A DNA stretch of 64,000 nucleotides from Trissonchulus latispiculum. Its lineage: Eukaryota; Nematoda; Enoplea; Enoplida; Ironidae. This document shows positions 1 to 10,974 of the stretch, piece by piece. Made by a program: the position numbers and the translations under genes. Positions within the stretch are counted from its first letter, which is position 1. Each line of letters opens with the position of its first letter. The notes under the pieces were generated by a model. The model was given only the letters and a program-made list of their open reading frames with translations, did no database searches and was not told the origin of the DNA. The stretch is taken from positions 1 through 64,000 of the forward strand of contig JASAND010018011.1 of the NCBI GenBank assembly GCA_030248195.1, read 5' to 3'.

Positions 1-835
1 CCCAATAATAACACGACGAGAATAAGGGTTTGCCCTTTTCCTTCGGAAGTAGCGGCAAACCAATATATTAAAATAAAATAATACTTTGATTAAACTGTAT
101 ACATCTTATCTTACTGATTAAACTGTATCTTATAAGGTCGAAAGTGAAAAAATGGTATATAATCATTAGTGATGAGAACTGAACTGGATATTGTTCATAT
201 CCGGATATCCGCTTATTTTGCGCTATAAGGATATTCGGATATCCAATTATCCGCCGATTCAAAACTTATTTCAAAAATGTTTTCGATTTTACGGTTAAAA
301 TTTCAATTTTTCTCTCGATTTTTCACAGCGGAATTTCAATCATCATGCCAAGCTGCAACCTTGGTTTCTTAAGTATTTTAAAAGAATTTATAAAAACATT
401 TTCAAAATTTTTAAATTTTTATCAAAAATTCGCTAAATCTTCATGACTTGTCTCAAATGTTTACGGATATCCGGAAATCGGATATTACCCGGACTGGACA
501 AACTAAGTTTTTTGGTCAAAAATAGCGTCGTCTGCAGAAATGAACAATAGTTTTGACGACGCCAAAATAAAAATGACGAAAGAATGACCAAGCCAAAATG
601 TGGAAGTAGCACTCATCAGTCGCGCGCGCGCATATACATATATACGTATATATTTCCAAAGTTTTTACCAGATTTTTGGAGTGAAAAAGCTTAAAATGTC
701 ATTCGATTCTAGCAAAAAAATTCCTATTTTCAACAAAAAAGTGGAAGTTTTAAAAAATTTTCTTGTTTCTGCAAAATGAAAGGAAAGAAAGATTGGAAGA
801 ACGATTTCATCTAAAAAGCAAAAAATTCCTACGAC
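1..835. other. AT-rich stretch without a recognisable gene
   Basis: I see no gene here. Two clusters of the palindromic word ATATCCGGATATCC and its fragments lie near 198-250 and 465-500. They face each other like the ends of a small transposon, but I could not find a clean target duplication. A TATACGTATATA microsatellite lies near 632-652. Confidence 0.5.
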
Positions 836-874
836 TTCTGGGGGGCGTGGGGGGGCTCCGCCCCCAGACCTCCC
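836..874. repeat. Dispersed G/C hairpin motif (TTCTGGGGGGC type)
   Basis: A run of G, a short CTCCG turn and a run of C followed by CAGACC. The same hairpin recurs at 8813-8845, 10006-10033, 18154-18182 and 24156-24184, each time in a different sequence context. It is followed here by a short stretch rich in GGCCTAA and GGCCAT words (about 885-975). Confidence 0.6.
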
Positions 875-1168
875 ATCAAGGTTTTTTACTTAGGCCATAG
901 CTAAGGCCGTGGCCTAAATTTTAGAACCGATGGCCTAAAGAATTGTGGCCGCTGAGGCTGAGGCCATCGGGCCCAGTTTTCGACAAAATCTCAGTCAAAT
1001 TTTATTGACGTAGTGGTACGTATTTCTCATCAGCTTTTACTTCCTAAAAATTTCTGGACTGCGCCAGTTAGTTACGTTCTCTATTTGTACTTAGTAACAA
1101 ACATTCAAGTTTTGATTTCGTCACAATAATGCGAACAACTGTGCACAACCTAAAAATCAGCAAAATTA

Positions 1169-1350
1169 TAGCCATGGTGTGAAAAAACCCACCCCCTGTT
1201 TGGGGGAAAAACCCACCCGCCTCCTGGGTCACGGGTTGGAGTTAGGAGCTCGAAAACATACCAGCAGAAAGCGCGACTCTTTCTAACCTATGTGTGCAAA
1301 GATCAGGTCATTTGGTTTACTCTTGCTCATTTTATGACATTTTGAAAATG
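1169..1350 (-). mobile_element. MITE family A, 3' part, split by the composite element
   Basis: Starts with the terminal repeat TATAGCCATGG followed by an A-tract and ACCCACCC. It matches, reversed, the ends of the copies at 14740-16845 and 40456-41540. It breaks off after the words CATTTTGAAAATGA, and the same element resumes at about 7489 with CCTACTTTTTGGTCC. The 6.1 kb between is therefore inserted DNA. Confidence 0.8.
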
Positions 1351-1352
1351 AT

Positions 1353-1535
1353 ACAAGTAATAAAAATGCTCCTCCGGAGCATGAAAAAGTAATATGGGTA
1401 GTGGTGAGGTTGTAAAATCAAGAGAGGACTAGTCTTAAAAATGCTTAATATGGGGCTAGGTTCAAAAAAAGAAGAGGACTAGGTTGTGGGCGAATTAATA
1501 TGGGCACAGCTTCGCCGAGCAACCCATATTCGCGG
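1353..1535 (+). repeat. Left arm of the 183-bp inverted repeat, copy 1
   Basis: Identical over 183 bp to the reverse complement of 1939-2121. It carries a small terminal hairpin (ATGCTCC, three-base loop, GGAGCAT) and about two and a half copies of a ~62-bp subrepeat with the words AATATGGG and GAGGACTAGGTT. The unique spacer between the arms (1536-1938) contains TATACGTA runs. Confidence 0.9.
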
Positions 1536-1938
1536 ACTGAAAAAGTTATATATATATACGTATTTTTATACGTACCAGTGTTCAGATTTAGTTACGGTAC
1601 GTAAATAATATACGACTATGATAAACGAGTTTTAGTGGAAGCAAACATTTCTTTCGATAAAATCTTAATATTTAACTACTGAGCGTTTTAACCATTTATA
1701 AGAAAAGTATATATTTCAACAATAACTTCAGGATCAGGACTCTCTCCGACGATCTTCTATTTCTATTCAACCGTTAGCGTTACAATCATAGCCTTGGTTT
1801 TTTCTCGTTGCTTGTCGTAGTCCAGCACAACCAAAATATATACTATATAGTTTACGTATATATAACTGCTGGAATTGTAATTATTGACTGACATTAATTG
1901 CTTTGTATATGGCAATCGCCATTGCGAAGCGTGAAAGC

Positions 1939-2121
1939 CCGCGAATATGGGTTGCTCGGCGAAGCTGTGCCCATATTAATTCGCCCACAACCTAGTCCTC
2001 TTCTTTTTTTGAACCTAGCCCCATATTAAGCATTTTTAAGACTAGTCCTCTCTTGATTTTACAACCTCACCACTACCCATATTACTTTTTCATGCTCCGG
2101 AGGAGCATTTTTATTACTTGT
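1939..2121 (-). repeat. Right arm of the 183-bp inverted repeat, copy 1
   Basis: Perfect reverse complement of 1353-1535. Past its end a short stretch (about 2122-2146, ending AAAGGTTCC) is also conserved after the corresponding arms of copies 2 and 3. The element therefore continues rightward into the satellite array and does not end at this arm. Confidence 0.9.
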
Positions 2122-2199
2122 CCTTCTGTCATTTTAAAGGTTCCCTTTCCAGCAGTGAGCTAACGCAGATAAGGAGCTTGAACAATGCAATAGGCAGGG

Positions 2200-5100
2200 C
2201 AAATGTGAGCAAATTGGCTTTCATTTGATACCAAACATGACCACTTTTGAAGATTTTAATTTTTGACCCACGCTATCGCGCCCCTGCATAATATGTATGC
2301 TCCTGAAGGCATATCATGTATATCTTTCAACAGTAGCAAGCAAGCCAACCACAGCGCTCCACAGCCACTTTGAGCATGCAGTTCTATGACAAAAGTTGCT
2401 CAGCTCGCTTAGGGCTTTCATTTGGTACCAAATTTAACCACTTTTGAAAAATTTCATTTTTGACCGAAAATCGCCTAAGTCCCCACCCCACCCCACCACA
2501 GCACTCTACAGCCACTTTGAGCATGCAGTTCTATGACAAAGGATGCTCAGCTCGCTTAGGGCTTTCATTTGGTACCAAATTTGACCACTTTTGAAAATTT
2601 TCATTTTTGCCCCACACCGGACCCACTGTGGGTGGGGCACCCACCCACAGGTCGGTGGGGCCACTTTTTGTGGGTGGCATAATGACAAAAGTTGATCGCC
2701 TCGCCAAGGACTTTCATTTGATACCAAACTTGACCACTTTTGAAGACTTTCATTTTTGACCCACACCGGACCCACTGTGGGTGGCACACCCACCCACAGG
2801 TCGGTGGGGCCACTTTTTGTAGGTGGTATAATAACAAAAGTTGATCGCCTCGCCAAGGGCTTTCATTTGACACCAAACTTGACCACTTTTGAAGACTTTC
2901 ATTTTTGACCCACACCGGACCCACAGTGGGTGGGGCACCCACCCACAGGTCGGTGGGGCCAGTTTTTGTGGGTGGTATAATGACAAAAGTTGATCGCCTC
3001 GCCAAGGGCTTTCATTTGACACCAAACTTGACCACTTTTGAAAATTTTCATTTTTGACCGAAAATCGCCTGAGTCCCCACCCCACACCACCACAGCACTC
3101 CACAGCCACTTTGAGCATGCAGTTCTATGACAAAAGTTGCTCAGCTCGCTTAGGGCTTTCATTTGGTACCAAATTTAACCACTTGAAAAATTTCATTTTT
3201 GACCGAAAATCGCCTAAGTCCCCACCCCACCCCACCACAGCAGTCTACAGCCACTTTGAGCATGCAGTTCTATGACAAAAGATGCTCAGCTCGCTTAGGG
3301 CTTTGATTTGGAACCAAATTTGGCCACTTTTGAAAATTTTCATTTTTGACCGAAAATCGCCTAAGTCCCCACCCCACCCCACCACAGCACTCTACAGCCA
3401 CTTTGAGCATGCAGTTCTATGACAAAGGATGCTCAGCTCGCTTAGGGCTTTCATTTGGTACCAAATTTGACCACTTTTGAAAATTTTCATTTTTGCCCCA
3501 CACCGGACCCACTGTGGGTGGGGCACCCACCCACAGGTCGGTGGGGCCACTTTTTGTGGGTGGCATAATGACAAAAGTTGATCGCCTCGCCAAGGGCTTT
3601 CATTTGACACCAAACTTGACCACTTTTGAAGACTTTCATTTTTGACCCACACCGGACCCACTGTGGGTGGCACACCCACCCACAGGTCGGTGGGGCCAGT
3701 TTTTGTGGGTGGTATAATGACAAAAGTTGATCGCCTCGCCAAGGGCTTTCATTTGACACCAAACTTGACCACTTTTGAAAATTTTCATTTTTGACCGAAA
3801 ATCGCCTGAGTCCCCACCCCACACCACCACAGCACTCCACAGCCACTTTGAGCATGCAGTTCTATGACAAAAGTTGCTCAGCTCGCTTAGGGCTTTCATT
3901 TGGTACCAAATTTGACCACTTTTGAAAATTTTCATTTTTGCCCCACACCGGACCCACTGTGGGTGGGGCACCCACCCACAGGTCGGTGGGCCACTTTTTG
4001 TGGGTGGCATAATGACAAAAGTTGATCGCCTCGCCAAGGGCTTTCATTTGATACCAAACTTGACCACTTTTGAAGACTTTCATTTTTGACCCACACCGGA
4101 CCCACTGTGGGTGGCGCACCCACCCATAGGTCGGTCGGGTCACTTTTTGGAGGTGGTATAATGACAAAAGTTGATCGCCTCGCCAAGGGCTTTCATTTGA
4201 CACCAAACTTGACCACTTTTGAAGACTTTCATTTTTGACCCACACCGGTCCCACAGAGGGTGGGGCACCCACCCACAGGTCGGTGGGGCCACTTTTGGAG
4301 GTGGTATAATGACAAAAGTTGATCGCCTCGCCAAGGGCTTTCATTTGACACCAAACTTGACCACTTTTGAAGACTTTCATTTTTGACCCACACCGGACCC
4401 ACAGTGGGTGGGGCACCCACCCACAGGTCGGTGGGGCCACTTTTTGTGGGTGGCATAATGACAAAAGTTGATCGCCTCGCCAAGGACTTTCATTTGATAC
4501 CAAACTTGACCACTTTTGAAGACTTTCATTTTTGACCCACACCGGACCCACAGTGGGTGGGGCACCCACCCACAGGTCGGTGGGGCCAGTTTTTGTGGGT
4601 GGTATAATGACAAAAGTTGATCGCCTCGCCAAGGGCTTTCATTTGACACCAAACTTGACCACTTTTGAAAATTTTCATTTTTGACCGAAAATCGCCTGAG
4701 TCCCCACCCCACACCACCACAGCACTCCACAGCCACTTTGAGCATGCAGTTCTATGACAAAAGTTGCTCAGCTCGCTTAGGGCTTTCCTTTGGTACCAAA
4801 TTTGACCACATTTGAAAATTTTCATTTTTGCCCCACACCGGACCCACTGTGGGTGGGGCACCCACCCACAGGTCGGTGGGCCACTTTTTGTGGGTGGCAT
4901 AATGACAAAAGTTGATCGCCTCGCCAAGGGCTTTCATTTGATACCAAACTTGACCACTTTTGAAGACTTTCATTTTTGACCCACACCGGACCCACTGTGG
5001 GTGGCGCACCCACCCATAGGTCGGTCGGGTCACTTTTTGGAGGTGGTATAATGACAAAAGTTGATCGCCTCGCCAAGGGCTTTCATTTGACACCAAACTT

Positions 5101-5600
5101 GACCACTTTTGAAGACTTTCATTTTTGACCCACACCGGTCCCACAGAGGGTGGGGCACCCACCCACAGGTCGGTGGGGCCACTTTTTGGAGGTGGTATAA
5201 TGACAAAAGTTGATCGCCTCGCCAAGGGCTTTCATTTGACACCAAACTTGACCACTTTTGAAGACTTTCATTTTTGACCCACACCGGACCCACAGTGGGT
5301 GGGGCACCCACCCACAGGTCGGTGGGGCCACTTTTTGTGGGTGGCATAATGACAAAAGTTGATCGCCTCGCCAAGGACTTTCATTTGATACCAAACTTGA
5401 TCACTTTTGAAGACTTTCATTTTTGACCCACACCGGACCCACAGTGGGGGGGCACCCACCCACAGGTCGGTGGGGCCACTTTTTGTGGGTGGCATAATGA
5501 CAAAAGTTGATCGCCTCGCCAAGGGCTTTCATTTGATACCAAACTTGACCACTTTTGAAGACTTTCATTTTTGACCCACACCGGACCCGCTGTGGGTGGG
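2200..5600 (+). repeat. Satellite array of ~148-bp monomers with an 890-bp higher-order repeat
   Basis: About 22 head-to-tail monomers of 146-149 bp. Type A carries the words GACAAAAGTTGATCGCC and a pair of GTGGGTGG/CCACCCAC blocks. Type B carries GCTCAGCTCGCTTAGG and CCACCCCACACCACCAC. Both share a core around CTTTCATTTG...ACCACTTTTGAA. Six monomers form a higher-order unit: 3487-4376 repeats almost exactly as 4377-5266 (shift 890 bp). Many long open frames run through the array on the minus strand, but they change frame with each monomer and are products of the repeat, not genes. Confidence 0.95.
2270..2297 (+). repeat. Remnant of a 3' terminal hairpin inside the array
   Basis: The words GCTATCGCGCCCC and GCATAAT are the loop and right half of the terminal hairpin at 6319-6352. 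They interrupt the first monomer of the array, as if the end of another copy had been joined here. Confidence 0.5.
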
Positions 5601-6352
5601 CGCTGTGGGTCAGGGGTCACATCCACCGACCTCAGCAGTATGCTCATCGTTTTCAGCGACCCCGATTTACTATATATGGGTACCACCCCTAGGCCGAAAA
5701 ACGCCATTTTTAGTGACTTTTAGGCCATTTCTAGAAAAAGTGGGACTTAGAAACTTTTCGCCAAAACAGGTGAAAAAAAGCAAAGTTTGGGCCCATCTCC
5801 TGAAAGCTCCAGAGCGAAATTAAAAAATCCCCCTCGTTACATTCCGCGCATAGTCCGAAATATTCAAAAAAACAAACCAAACCGATCTAGCTGCTAACCT
5901 GTGAAAAAAAGTCGATCACAACCGAAGTGCCAAAATAGCGAAAGTCCGACTTTGAGGCCTTGGCACAGAGCCAAAATTGGCCAGGTGCCAAAATAACCAA
6001 AAAAAGGTTGCATGGGAGGACCATGCCTACCAACATATAATAGTAGTATTGGGCCAAAATGCCCATATCGTTCCAACACTGCGCTGACATAAGCACTTCT
6101 GAAAAGCGTTATTAACCGAGAAAAAAAAACAAACGCACGGTAACTCCCGCCTAGTGCAAAATTTCGAAGTTCGGAATTTTAACCAAAAGTATGGTGGTAC
6201 TTGTAGTACTGCTCGAGTACTTTACGATGGTAACATTTTTACCCCTCCCGGGCCTCTAATTAGCTGGCACCAGGCCAACACTGTCTCCAGGGGGCCGCGC
6301 AGACGCCTTTATACCCATATTATGTAGGGGCGCTATCGCGCCCCTACATAAT
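5600..6352 (+). repeat. 3' module of composite element, copy 1
   Basis: Conserved block beginning near CAGTATGCTCATCG...CAGCGACCCCGATTTACTA. It is shared with 13010-13710, 34020-35390, 36200-36765 and, less closely, 39560-40166. It always follows a tandem array and always leads into CATATTA plus a hairpin. Confidence 0.85.
6319..6352. repeat. Terminal hairpin, copy 1
   Basis: Perfect inverted repeat with a 15-bp stem (ATTATGTAGGGGCGC) and a four-base loop (TATC). Equivalent hairpins lie at 36731-36763 and 40139-40164, with different stem bases that still pair. Confidence 0.9.
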
Positions 6353-7488
6353 AGTCAGGTTTCCAAAAAAAGAACCGGTGACAAAGTTCCCAAAAAAAGA
6401 ACCAGTGCCAGATCTCCCAGGTACTTCGACCGTTTCGAGCCAAATTTGGCGCATAATAAGTAGAAGACCTTAGTACTATAAATATATCAGTTTGGATTAT
6501 ATAGCTTATCTCGTGAAGCCAGGGCGCCGGCTAGAAGACTACCACCCCAAAACCACCCTCTTTTTTTGGCTTTTTTTGGGAACGGATTCCCAAAAAAACT
6601 AACCAGTTCAGACTTTGCAAAAATAGGTCACAGCAGCCTCCGCAATTGTTTTTCTGGTGATATTAACGCGGTTTTAGAACGTTTTACCCCAAAAAACACA
6701 GTAATAACTTATATTTGGAATCTTTGAGGTGATTTGACTGGCTCAGACAGCCTGAACCTGGTCTGGACCCAAGTTGGTCTCTTGAAGTACTGGACTTGTC
6801 TAAAAACTGATATTTACAGCATAATTCACGCTGGAAACGCGTCTTCCTAGTTATAAAACGGTTCTACGCAAAATTTCAGTTGTTTTGGTAGAGTTCTGGT
6901 GATAGTCCCCCAACCCCAACTTGGCCTAGGTCCCCGGGGTCCAAGTTGGGGATGTGCACTGTTGTTACAGGTAAGTCCTCAGAAATTTTATAGTGTACTT
7001 AAAGAAATTACACGTTTAAAGGGTGCCAAATATGCTATAAACGTCGGCTTAAGGCGTTTGGCGCTCAAGGAAAAGTTATCGGAACTTACACCTCCAGACT
7101 CACCATGTCATGGTGGTCCAAGGTAGTCTAAGTGGGCTGCCGTGCCCAGGCTAGACCCTTGGGCTCCACCAAGTACCGTGTAGTACGTATTGATCGGTTA
7201 TGGGCTATATATAGGTAATATTAGATTTGCCCTGCCTCTTCTCAGCCAGTAGTAAAGAGGGTGGTTTTTTATTTGGGAACGCTGGTTCTTTTTTTGGGAA
7301 TCGTTCCCAAAAAACCACTAAAATTTTTTAATTACTCAGGATTGCCATGGAGGCAGGCTAGGGGCTATAGGTGGGCATATGTGTCGGACCGAGTCCTATG
7401 CACATGCACCCTAGTTGGGCTGTCCCACGTCACCCTGCAAAAGTTTGGAGCAAAAAACTGTCAACTGGTTTTTTTGGGAACCTGACTA
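6352..7488 (+). mobile_element. MITE family B
   Basis: Ends are TAGTCAGGTT...CCAAAAAAAGAACC on the left and the matching GG...TTTTTTTGGGAACCTGACTATA on the right. It is about 1.14 kb long with no coding frame. Extra internal copies of the G(G)GAAC/A-tract word occur near 6580 and 7275-7310. It is inserted right at the hairpin of the composite element. A truncated relative starts near 41797. Confidence 0.75.
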
Positions 7489-7733
7489 TACCTACTTTTT
7501 GGTCCAACCTTCCAAAAATTTGCCAAAAGTTTGGACCGATGTAACTTTTGACTGGGTTGGGCTAGAAAAGTTTTGCAAATATCTGCAATGATGGCAAGTC
7601 TTCCTCTTTGCACACAGCAAAAATTAGACCGATCCGATGCACGGTTAGACTGGCACATTGCCAAACGTGGCGGGGAAAAACCCACTTTGGGGGAAAAACC
7701 CACCCAAATTTTTTGAAATTTTTTACCAGCTTA
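7489..7733 (-). mobile_element. MITE family A, continuation after the composite element
   Basis: Reverse complement of the region around 16440-16660 of another family-A copy: CCTACTTTTTGGTCCAACC, then the GGCGGGGAAAAACCCAC words. It joins with 1169-1350 to form one interrupted copy. Confidence 0.8.
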
Positions 7734-8121
7734 CTGGCTTTTTCCTACAGGGGGGGGGGTGGGGGCGCCCCCCCCCCAGAATTTCGTTCCCCCCCCCCCA
7801 GACTTGGGTCGCCCCCCCCCCCAGAATCGCCGCCCCCAGGATTCGGGCCTTCCCCCCACAACTTTAAAGTGCCCTGAAAAATAGGGTTTTGAGGGTAAAT
7901 TTTGAAAAATTTTTCTGGCTTCGCCGGATTTTTAGACAGTTTTAAGAATTTTTTGCTCTTTTAAGCTTAAATTTAGGTTAAAAATACTTAATATATTAGC
8001 TCAGCAGCAAAAATGGCTATTTTTAAGCATTTTTCAAAAACTTTTCTCCCCCCCCAGACCTGGGGGGGGGACCGCCCCCCAGACTTCCCCCCCCGGAAAG
8101 TTTTGCCTAGGAAAAAGCCAG
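7734..8121 (+). mobile_element. G-run element, copy 1 (5-bp target duplication)
   Basis: A 388-bp element with ends CTGGCTTTTTCCTA / TAGGAAAAAGCCAG, flanked by the direct repeat GCTTA (7729-7733 and 8122-8126). Both flanks belong to the family-A MITE. Inside are several blocks of 8-10 G or C and the mini-hairpin CTGGCTTCGCCGG. Short frames rich in proline and glycine are chance readings of these tracts. Confidence 0.8.
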
Positions 8122-8126
8122 GCTTA

Positions 8127-8740
8127 ACAGGGAAACAATTCAGGACTGTAGTACGATATTATCGAGGACGCTGCGTCACCCTATGCTGTCAGATTTGGAC
8201 AATTTTGAATACTTGGGTAGCTAGAGGCATAAAACCCTAAAAGTGCAATTTCGCTGCTGGTTGACCCAGCAGAGGTCTAATTGTGACTTTTAATAGCCAA
8301 TTGTACGTAAAAAACCATTCTCTACACGTTAGAATAATATGTTTTATCAAATTACATCATTTTTAGCATTTTTCAAAAATTGCCCTATGTTTATATACGT
8401 GCTAAACTTTATGAAACCTGTCCATTTGATGCTGCATTTTCAATGGCACATGAGATCTCAAAAAAAGCTACCTAGGTCAGGTTTTTTGACTCATACTAAC
8501 TAAAAAAGAGTTGAATTTTGCACAGGAAGTGTCAGAATAGCGCTACGACAATTTTTAGGACCTGTGAGGGGCGGGTTTATTTCCTCCCATTGGGTTATTT
8601 CTCCCGCTACTTTTTGCGTTATACCGGCCTAACGGTACACCTAGAGAAGTGCAAATGGGCGTAAAAGAAAGTTCTAAGTACGACGGTATATAGAGTTCTT
8701 AGCTAGCCCTTATAACAAAAAAGTTCCAGCCAAAATGCCA
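8127..8740 (-). mobile_element. MITE family A, last third (truncated)
   Basis: Runs parallel, in reverse, to 40500-41100: the words GCATTTTTCAAAAATTGCCCTATG, TGATGCTGCATTTTCAATGG and AGTTCCAGCCAAAATG are shared. The terminal repeat expected after about 8740 is missing. Confidence 0.75.
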
Positions 8741-8758
8741 GTCGTGAAACATCACCAG

Positions 8759-9171
8759 CACTAGCGTAGCCAGAAAAAAATTTCGGGGGGGGGAACGCAA
8801 AATGTGTTCGGAGGGGGTCTGGGGGCGGAGCCCCCCCCCCCAGACGCTCAGAAATTTTTCTATTTCGTAACCTTCGTGGAATTTTTACAGAGCATTCGTT
8901 GAAATTACAAAAATATTTAAAGCGCAGTGCTTGTTCATGCACCCAAATGATACAGAAGGTGGTCAGAGTAGACCGAAATAGGGTAATTGGTACTCATTTG
9001 TTAGTGCGAAACACGTATTATAATGGTATAATACACTTGTTTCGCGCCGAAGGCGCGAAAATTTTTGGAAAAATAAGCGTTTTACACATGGCAGGAAAAA
9101 ATTCCTGGAGGGGAACACAATTTCGGGGGGGGGAATCCCCCCATTCCCCCGTCCCCTGGCTACGCGTCTGA
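8759..9171 (+). mobile_element. Non-autonomous hAT element (GCGTAGCCAG ends), copy 1
   Basis: Ends CACTAGCGTAGCCAG and CTGGCTACGCGTCTGA. The 8-bp sequence ATCACCAG is repeated directly on both sides (8751-8758 and 9172-9179). An 8-bp duplication and imperfect short inverted ends are typical of the hAT superfamily. The element is 413 bp, has no transposase, and carries a G/C hairpin (8813-8845) and a GAA-loop mini-hairpin (9041-9060). Confidence 0.85.
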
Positions 9172-9179
9172 ATCACCAG

Positions 9180-9724
9180 CTATTTTTGTATGTAAGTACG
9201 TAAGTTAGAATACTTGCCGGACAGTGTGAAATACGTATACGTATATATACGTATATAAAGCAACACACGCCAACAAGGTAAAAATCCATCCAAAATTACG
9301 AATAGCCTAAAATCAAAACAAAACTGTATTTCTGACAAACTTATTTTTGACGTTGGACAAAGAAAAATGACGTTCAGAAAATAAAAATGACGAAAATTTG
9401 ATGAAGTCCGACTTTGAAAAAACGCTGCGGACTAGTGATGGGCAGTGGATAGTTTTTACCCATTTGAATGATATATATAAGGAAATTATCGCAAAATCAA
9501 ATTTTTTAGGAAAACTTGTTAAAAGTGGACCCTCCCCTAATTCTTAAGGCAAAGGCCCATCTCCTTCATAGACTACATGCGACCATATATACGTACGATC
9601 CGAGCATCCAATATACGTATGTATTACGTATATCACATTAATCGTCCATACCTTGCGGAAGAAGACTCCTAAAACAAGACAGTTTATCCCAAACAAGGTA
9701 CGATAAATTTATAAGGAAACTATG
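9180..9724. other. No recognisable feature
   Basis: AT-rich, with a TATACGTATATATACGTATATA run near 9233-9257. I see no gene. Confidence 0.5.
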
Positions 9725-9732
9725 GCAAGCTG

Positions 9733-10084
9733 CAGGCGCGTAGCCAGGGGGGATGGGGGGAATTCCCCCCGAAATTGTGTTCCCCCCAAGGAATCTTCCA
9801 AAAAATTTCGAAATGAAGTGTATTATACCATTATAATACGTGTTCCGCACTAAAAAATGAGTACCAATTACCCTATCTGGTCTTCTTTCACGACCTTCTG
9901 TATCATTTGGGTGCATGAACAAGCACTGTCTTCAATATTATTGTAATTTCAACGAATGCTCTGTGAAAATTCCACGAAGGTGACGAAATGGAAAGATTTC
10001 TCAGCTTCTGGGGGGCTCCGTCCCCCAGACCCTCCGAAAAAATTTTGCATTCTCCCCCCGAAATTTTTTCTGGCTACGCTAGTG
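9733..10084 (-). mobile_element. Non-autonomous hAT element (GCGTAGCCAG ends), copy 2
   Basis: A second copy of the family at 8759-9171 in opposite orientation, 352 bp. Its ends are CAGGCGCGTAGCCAG and GGCTACGCTAGTG. The 8-bp GCAAGCTG is repeated directly at 9725-9732 and 10085-10092. Two copies of different length and separate target duplications mean two independent insertions. Confidence 0.85.
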
Positions 10085-10092
10085 GCAAGCTG

Positions 10093-10974
10093 CACACCTT
10101 TTGGGATTTCCGACTATACATAGTCAACCCACAGTTAATGCACGCTAAAAATTATTTTTTGTTGTTTAGTTTTTTTAGTTTAGTTGTTGTTTTGTTGTTG
10201 TTAAAAATTAGGGTTTTGAAAGTGGGGTGCGAACCCAAGGTACATATATACAGTACAGCGCACGAGAAGCGTTCCACATTGTAAAATCACGAAGTTCGCG
10301 AATTTTCGCTAACTGAACGCGATTATCGCAAACTTAGGTGAAAGTCGTGATCAAGGCGGCTAAATCGGCAATTATCGCGAAAAATAACGACGATTTTCGC
10401 GAAGTTTCGTGAAAATCGCAATCATCAATCGCGAATGTCCATGCTGATTTGCTGAATGTGGAGCCCCCCAGAAGTTGAAGAATTTTTTATTTTTGCTGCA
10501 TGAAACGAATTTTTCTGAGCACATTTTTCGTCATTTAGCATAATCAAAATCAGTTTGGTTTAAACAGCAGAAAGCCTGTTCGGAAATTTATCTGAAGGGA
10601 ATTAACTAATGAACAAATGCTAACTTGTAACGTTACAGGGTAGCCAAAACGTTTTGCTATTTTCCAGAAAAATTGTGTGCATAGGTGTTTTAAGCTTTAA
10701 GCAAAAAACACAGCGCACGACAAGTATATATACGTATATATAAGTACTATACTTTACAGCATTATTATAACCAAGATCAGGTATATAACATTTACGATTA
10801 CGTAAATTGAAAAGACATTTTAAGATTGACGAAGACGAAATATACAATAATTCGCGCCGAAGGCGCGAAAAATTTTGGATTTTAGTTCTAAATTGCTTTA
10901 ATTTTCAGCAATTCTCAGGCTCAACGCAGCCTTGCTGTCTGCGTCATAAATATTCCTTGATGGCAGATATTTTC
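10093..10974. other. No gene; TTCGCGAA-rich patch and mini-hairpin
   Basis: About 10275-10435 is rich in GCGAA/TTCGC words like those in the ends of the element at 22982-31409. A mini-hairpin TTCGCGCCGAAGGCGCGAAA lies at 10851-10870. A further GCGTAGCCAG-type hAT right end (CCCTGGCTACGCGCCTG) lies near 10996-11014, but I could not find its left end. Confidence 0.5.

Larger units (their letters stand above)
1353..6352 (+). mobile_element. Composite satellite-bearing mobile element, copy 1 (unclassified)
   Basis: One unit of about 5 kb. It has a 5' module with long inverted repeats (1353-2121), an array of ~148-bp monomers (2200-5600), and a 3' module (5600-6352) ending in a 15-bp-stem hairpin. 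It interrupts a family-A MITE: the left flank GAAAATGA and the right flank TACCTAC join to give the sequence seen in uninterrupted copies with a single base difference. The start TACAAG and the end CATAATA suggest insertion at a TA. No open frame of transposase type is present, so it must be non-autonomous or move by an enzyme coded elsewhere. The layout resembles tandem-repeat-bearing non-autonomous elements known from molluscs and insects (Helentron-related HINEs, pearl elements), but the terminal bases do not let me assign it to them. Confidence 0.75.

Noticed and set aside
2200..5600. CRISPR-like array
   Set aside because: Units are ~148 bp with no spacer/repeat alternation and the DNA is animal nuclear.
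2506..5707. Many long minus-strand open frames (80-256 codons) with repeated protein phrases
   Set aside because: They are the ~148-bp satellite read in successive frames. The period is not a multiple of three, stops come from monomer variants, and the same happens at 32350-34126. Not genes.
1353..6352. Calling the composite element a Helitron/Helentron (HINE)
   Set aside because: Array and terminal hairpin fit, but I do not see the expected 5' TC / 3' CTRR ends and the borders look like TA. Left unclassified.
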